From NCBI GenBank assembly GCA_947453875.1, contig CANGIH010000166.1, positions 1 to 6,023 on the forward strand: a stretch of 6,023 nucleotides of DNA, written 5' to 3'. Origin of the DNA: Planctomycetaceae bacterium (GTDB lineage Bacteria; Planctomycetota; Planctomycetia; Pirellulales; UBA1268). The translations under genes were made by a program, and so were the position numbers. This document shows, piece after piece, positions 5,000 to 6,023 of this stretch. The notes beneath the pieces are model-generated. The model was not told the origin of the DNA. It saw nothing but the letters and a program-made list of their open reading frames with translations, and searched no databases. The first letter of the stretch is position 1. Each line of letters opens with the position of its first letter.

Positions 5000-5998
5000 A
5001 TGTCCGACCACAATCCGATCTACCACCTCAAGGACTCGTTCTTCTTCGAGGTGCCGAAGGCGCTTTGGCGGCGCGGATGGCAGACGCTCGATGACGTGCC
5101 GGCTTTCCTTCGCGAACCCTACGAGCGCGACCACCTGCCGATGCCCTCCCTCGCTGAATTCAACGAGGCGATGTCGGGCAAAATCCTCATCCCGCAGCCG
5201 TTCGGGCAACTCGACAGCCTCTATGCGATGAAGTCGGGTTTCGGGATCTCCAAGTACATGCTCCTGGAACTCGCCGTCGGCGGCGCGATCCTGCTCCTGT
5301 TCGCGTGGCTCGCCAAGCGGATCGCTTCCGGGGCCCCCGCCAAGGGGAGGCTGGCCAACCTGCTCGAAGCGATGCTCCTTTTCGTCCGCGACCAGATCGC
5401 CCGGCCGGCGATCGACGACAAGCACGCCCACGCCGACGAGCACGGACATGTCCACCACGACGGCGACAAGTTCGTGCCGCTGCTATGGACGCTGTTCTTC
5501 TTCATTCTCGGCTGCAACCTGCTGGGAATGGTTCCCTGGGCAGGGTCTCCGACGGCATCGTTCTCGGTGACGCTGGCACTCGCCGCTGCCACGTTCCTCG
5601 GCGGATTCGTCGGCGGCGTCAAGGCGATGGGCCTGGCGGGCTACTTCAAGAATCTCGTCCCGCCAATCGACATGCCGTCGTATCTTTTTCCGCTCAAAAT
5701 CCTGATCTCGCTCGGCCTGTTCGGCATCGAACTCCTCGGACTGGTGATCAAACACCTTATTCTCGCGGTCCGGCTCTTGGCGAACATGGTCGCCGGCCAT
5801 CTGGTGCTCTTGGGGATCATGGCCCTGATTCCCGCCGCGGCGGCCCTCTCTACGGGAATGTGGGGAACCGTGACCGGGATCAGCGTTGTCAGCGCCACGC
5901 TCTTCAGCGTGCTCGAACTGTTCGTCGCCTTCCTCCAGGCCTACATTTTCACCTTCCTCTCGGCTTTGTTCATCGGCGCCTCGGTGCACCACCATTGA
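5000..5998 (+). CDS. atpB: F-type ATP synthase Fo subunit a
   Basis: The 332-residue membrane subunit forms the two proton half-channels beside the c-ring. Key motifs are LLWTLFFFILGCNLLGMVPW (161-180), AVRLLANMVAGH (256-267) with the essential arginine R258, and ELFVAFLQAYIFTFL (306-320) with the conserved Gln313. The protein is longer than the roughly 270 residues of E. coli AtpB. The extra length is mainly an N-terminal extension of about 80 residues before the first membrane helix (about 86-106), plus a polar loop, DDKHAHADEHGHVHHDGD (139-156), with six histidines and six acidic residues. The C-terminus also ends in HHH. The start at 5000 is the ATG nearest to the family pattern, with GAGAG (4988-4992) seven bases upstream; an upstream ATG at 4892 would overlap atpI and add 36 residues of unlikely composition. 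Subunit c should follow beyond the window. Confidence 0.95.
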   Translation: MSDHNPIYHLKDSFFFEVPKALWRRGWQTLDDVPAFLREPYERDHLPMPSLAEFNEAMSGKILIPQPFGQLDSLYAMKSGFGISKYMLLELAVGGAILLLFAWLAKRIASGAPAKGRLANLLEAMLLFVRDQIARPAIDDKHAHADEHGHVHHDGDKFVPLLWTLFFFILGCNLLGMVPWAGSPTASFSVTLALAAATFLGGFVGGVKAMGLAGYFKNLVPPIDMPSYLFPLKILISLGLFGIELLGLVIKHLILAVRLLANMVAGHLVLLGIMALIPAAAALSTGMWGTVTGISVVSATLFSVLELFVAFLQAYIFTFLSALFIGASVHHH

Positions 5999-6023
5999 CG
6001 TGGCAACGGGTCGCTCGGGAGTC
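5999..6023. other. Short non-coding tail after atpB
   Basis: These 25 bases follow the atpB stop and reach the window edge. They hold no start codon with a clear ribosome-binding site and no terminator-like hairpin, which agrees with the operon continuing to the right, most likely with atpE. Confidence 0.4.

Noticed and set aside
5483..5995. A minus-strand frame opposite atpB, very rich in Glu, Arg and Gln
   Set aside because: It mirrors the hydrophobic codons of subunit a; reverse complements of such regions yield charged shadow proteins.

Overview
The window is a GC-rich chromosomal segment from a bacterium, most likely a planctomycete or a relative. I infer this from the high GC content, the atpZ-atpI-atpB gene order with a histidine-rich subunit a, and the GC-rich intergenic repeats; no rRNA or full marker gene is present to prove it.

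Positions 1-400 hold little or no coding DNA. The first 35 bases may be the start of a leftward gene that runs off the edge. After a more AT-rich spacer comes the 3' part of a tRNA-Gln gene (218-263), from the anticodon stem to the discriminator base, with no matching 5' half. This is the usual footprint of integration into a tRNA gene. It is followed by a short GC-rich repeat array (270-406), whose last partial unit contains the stop codon of the next gene.

Positions 401-2823 carry two divergent genes: a leftward family 2 glycosyltransferase, and a rightward response regulator with a class III adenylate cyclase output domain. The cyclase converges on a leftward corA Mg2+/Co2+ channel gene (2909-4003), with a hairpin between the two stop codons.

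Divergent from corA begins an F-type ATP synthase operon: atpZ, an overlapping atpI-like four-helix membrane protein gene, then atpB (subunit a). Subunit c and the rest presumably follow beyond the right edge. A run of 15 cytosines lies 14 bases upstream of atpZ.

The most striking points are the tRNA 3' fragment as a candidate attachment scar, the repeat array fused to a gene end, the poly-C tract before atpZ, and the pairing of a CorA channel with the atpZ/atpI genes, a family linked elsewhere to Mg2+ supply for ATP synthase. I see no clearly new multi-gene system.
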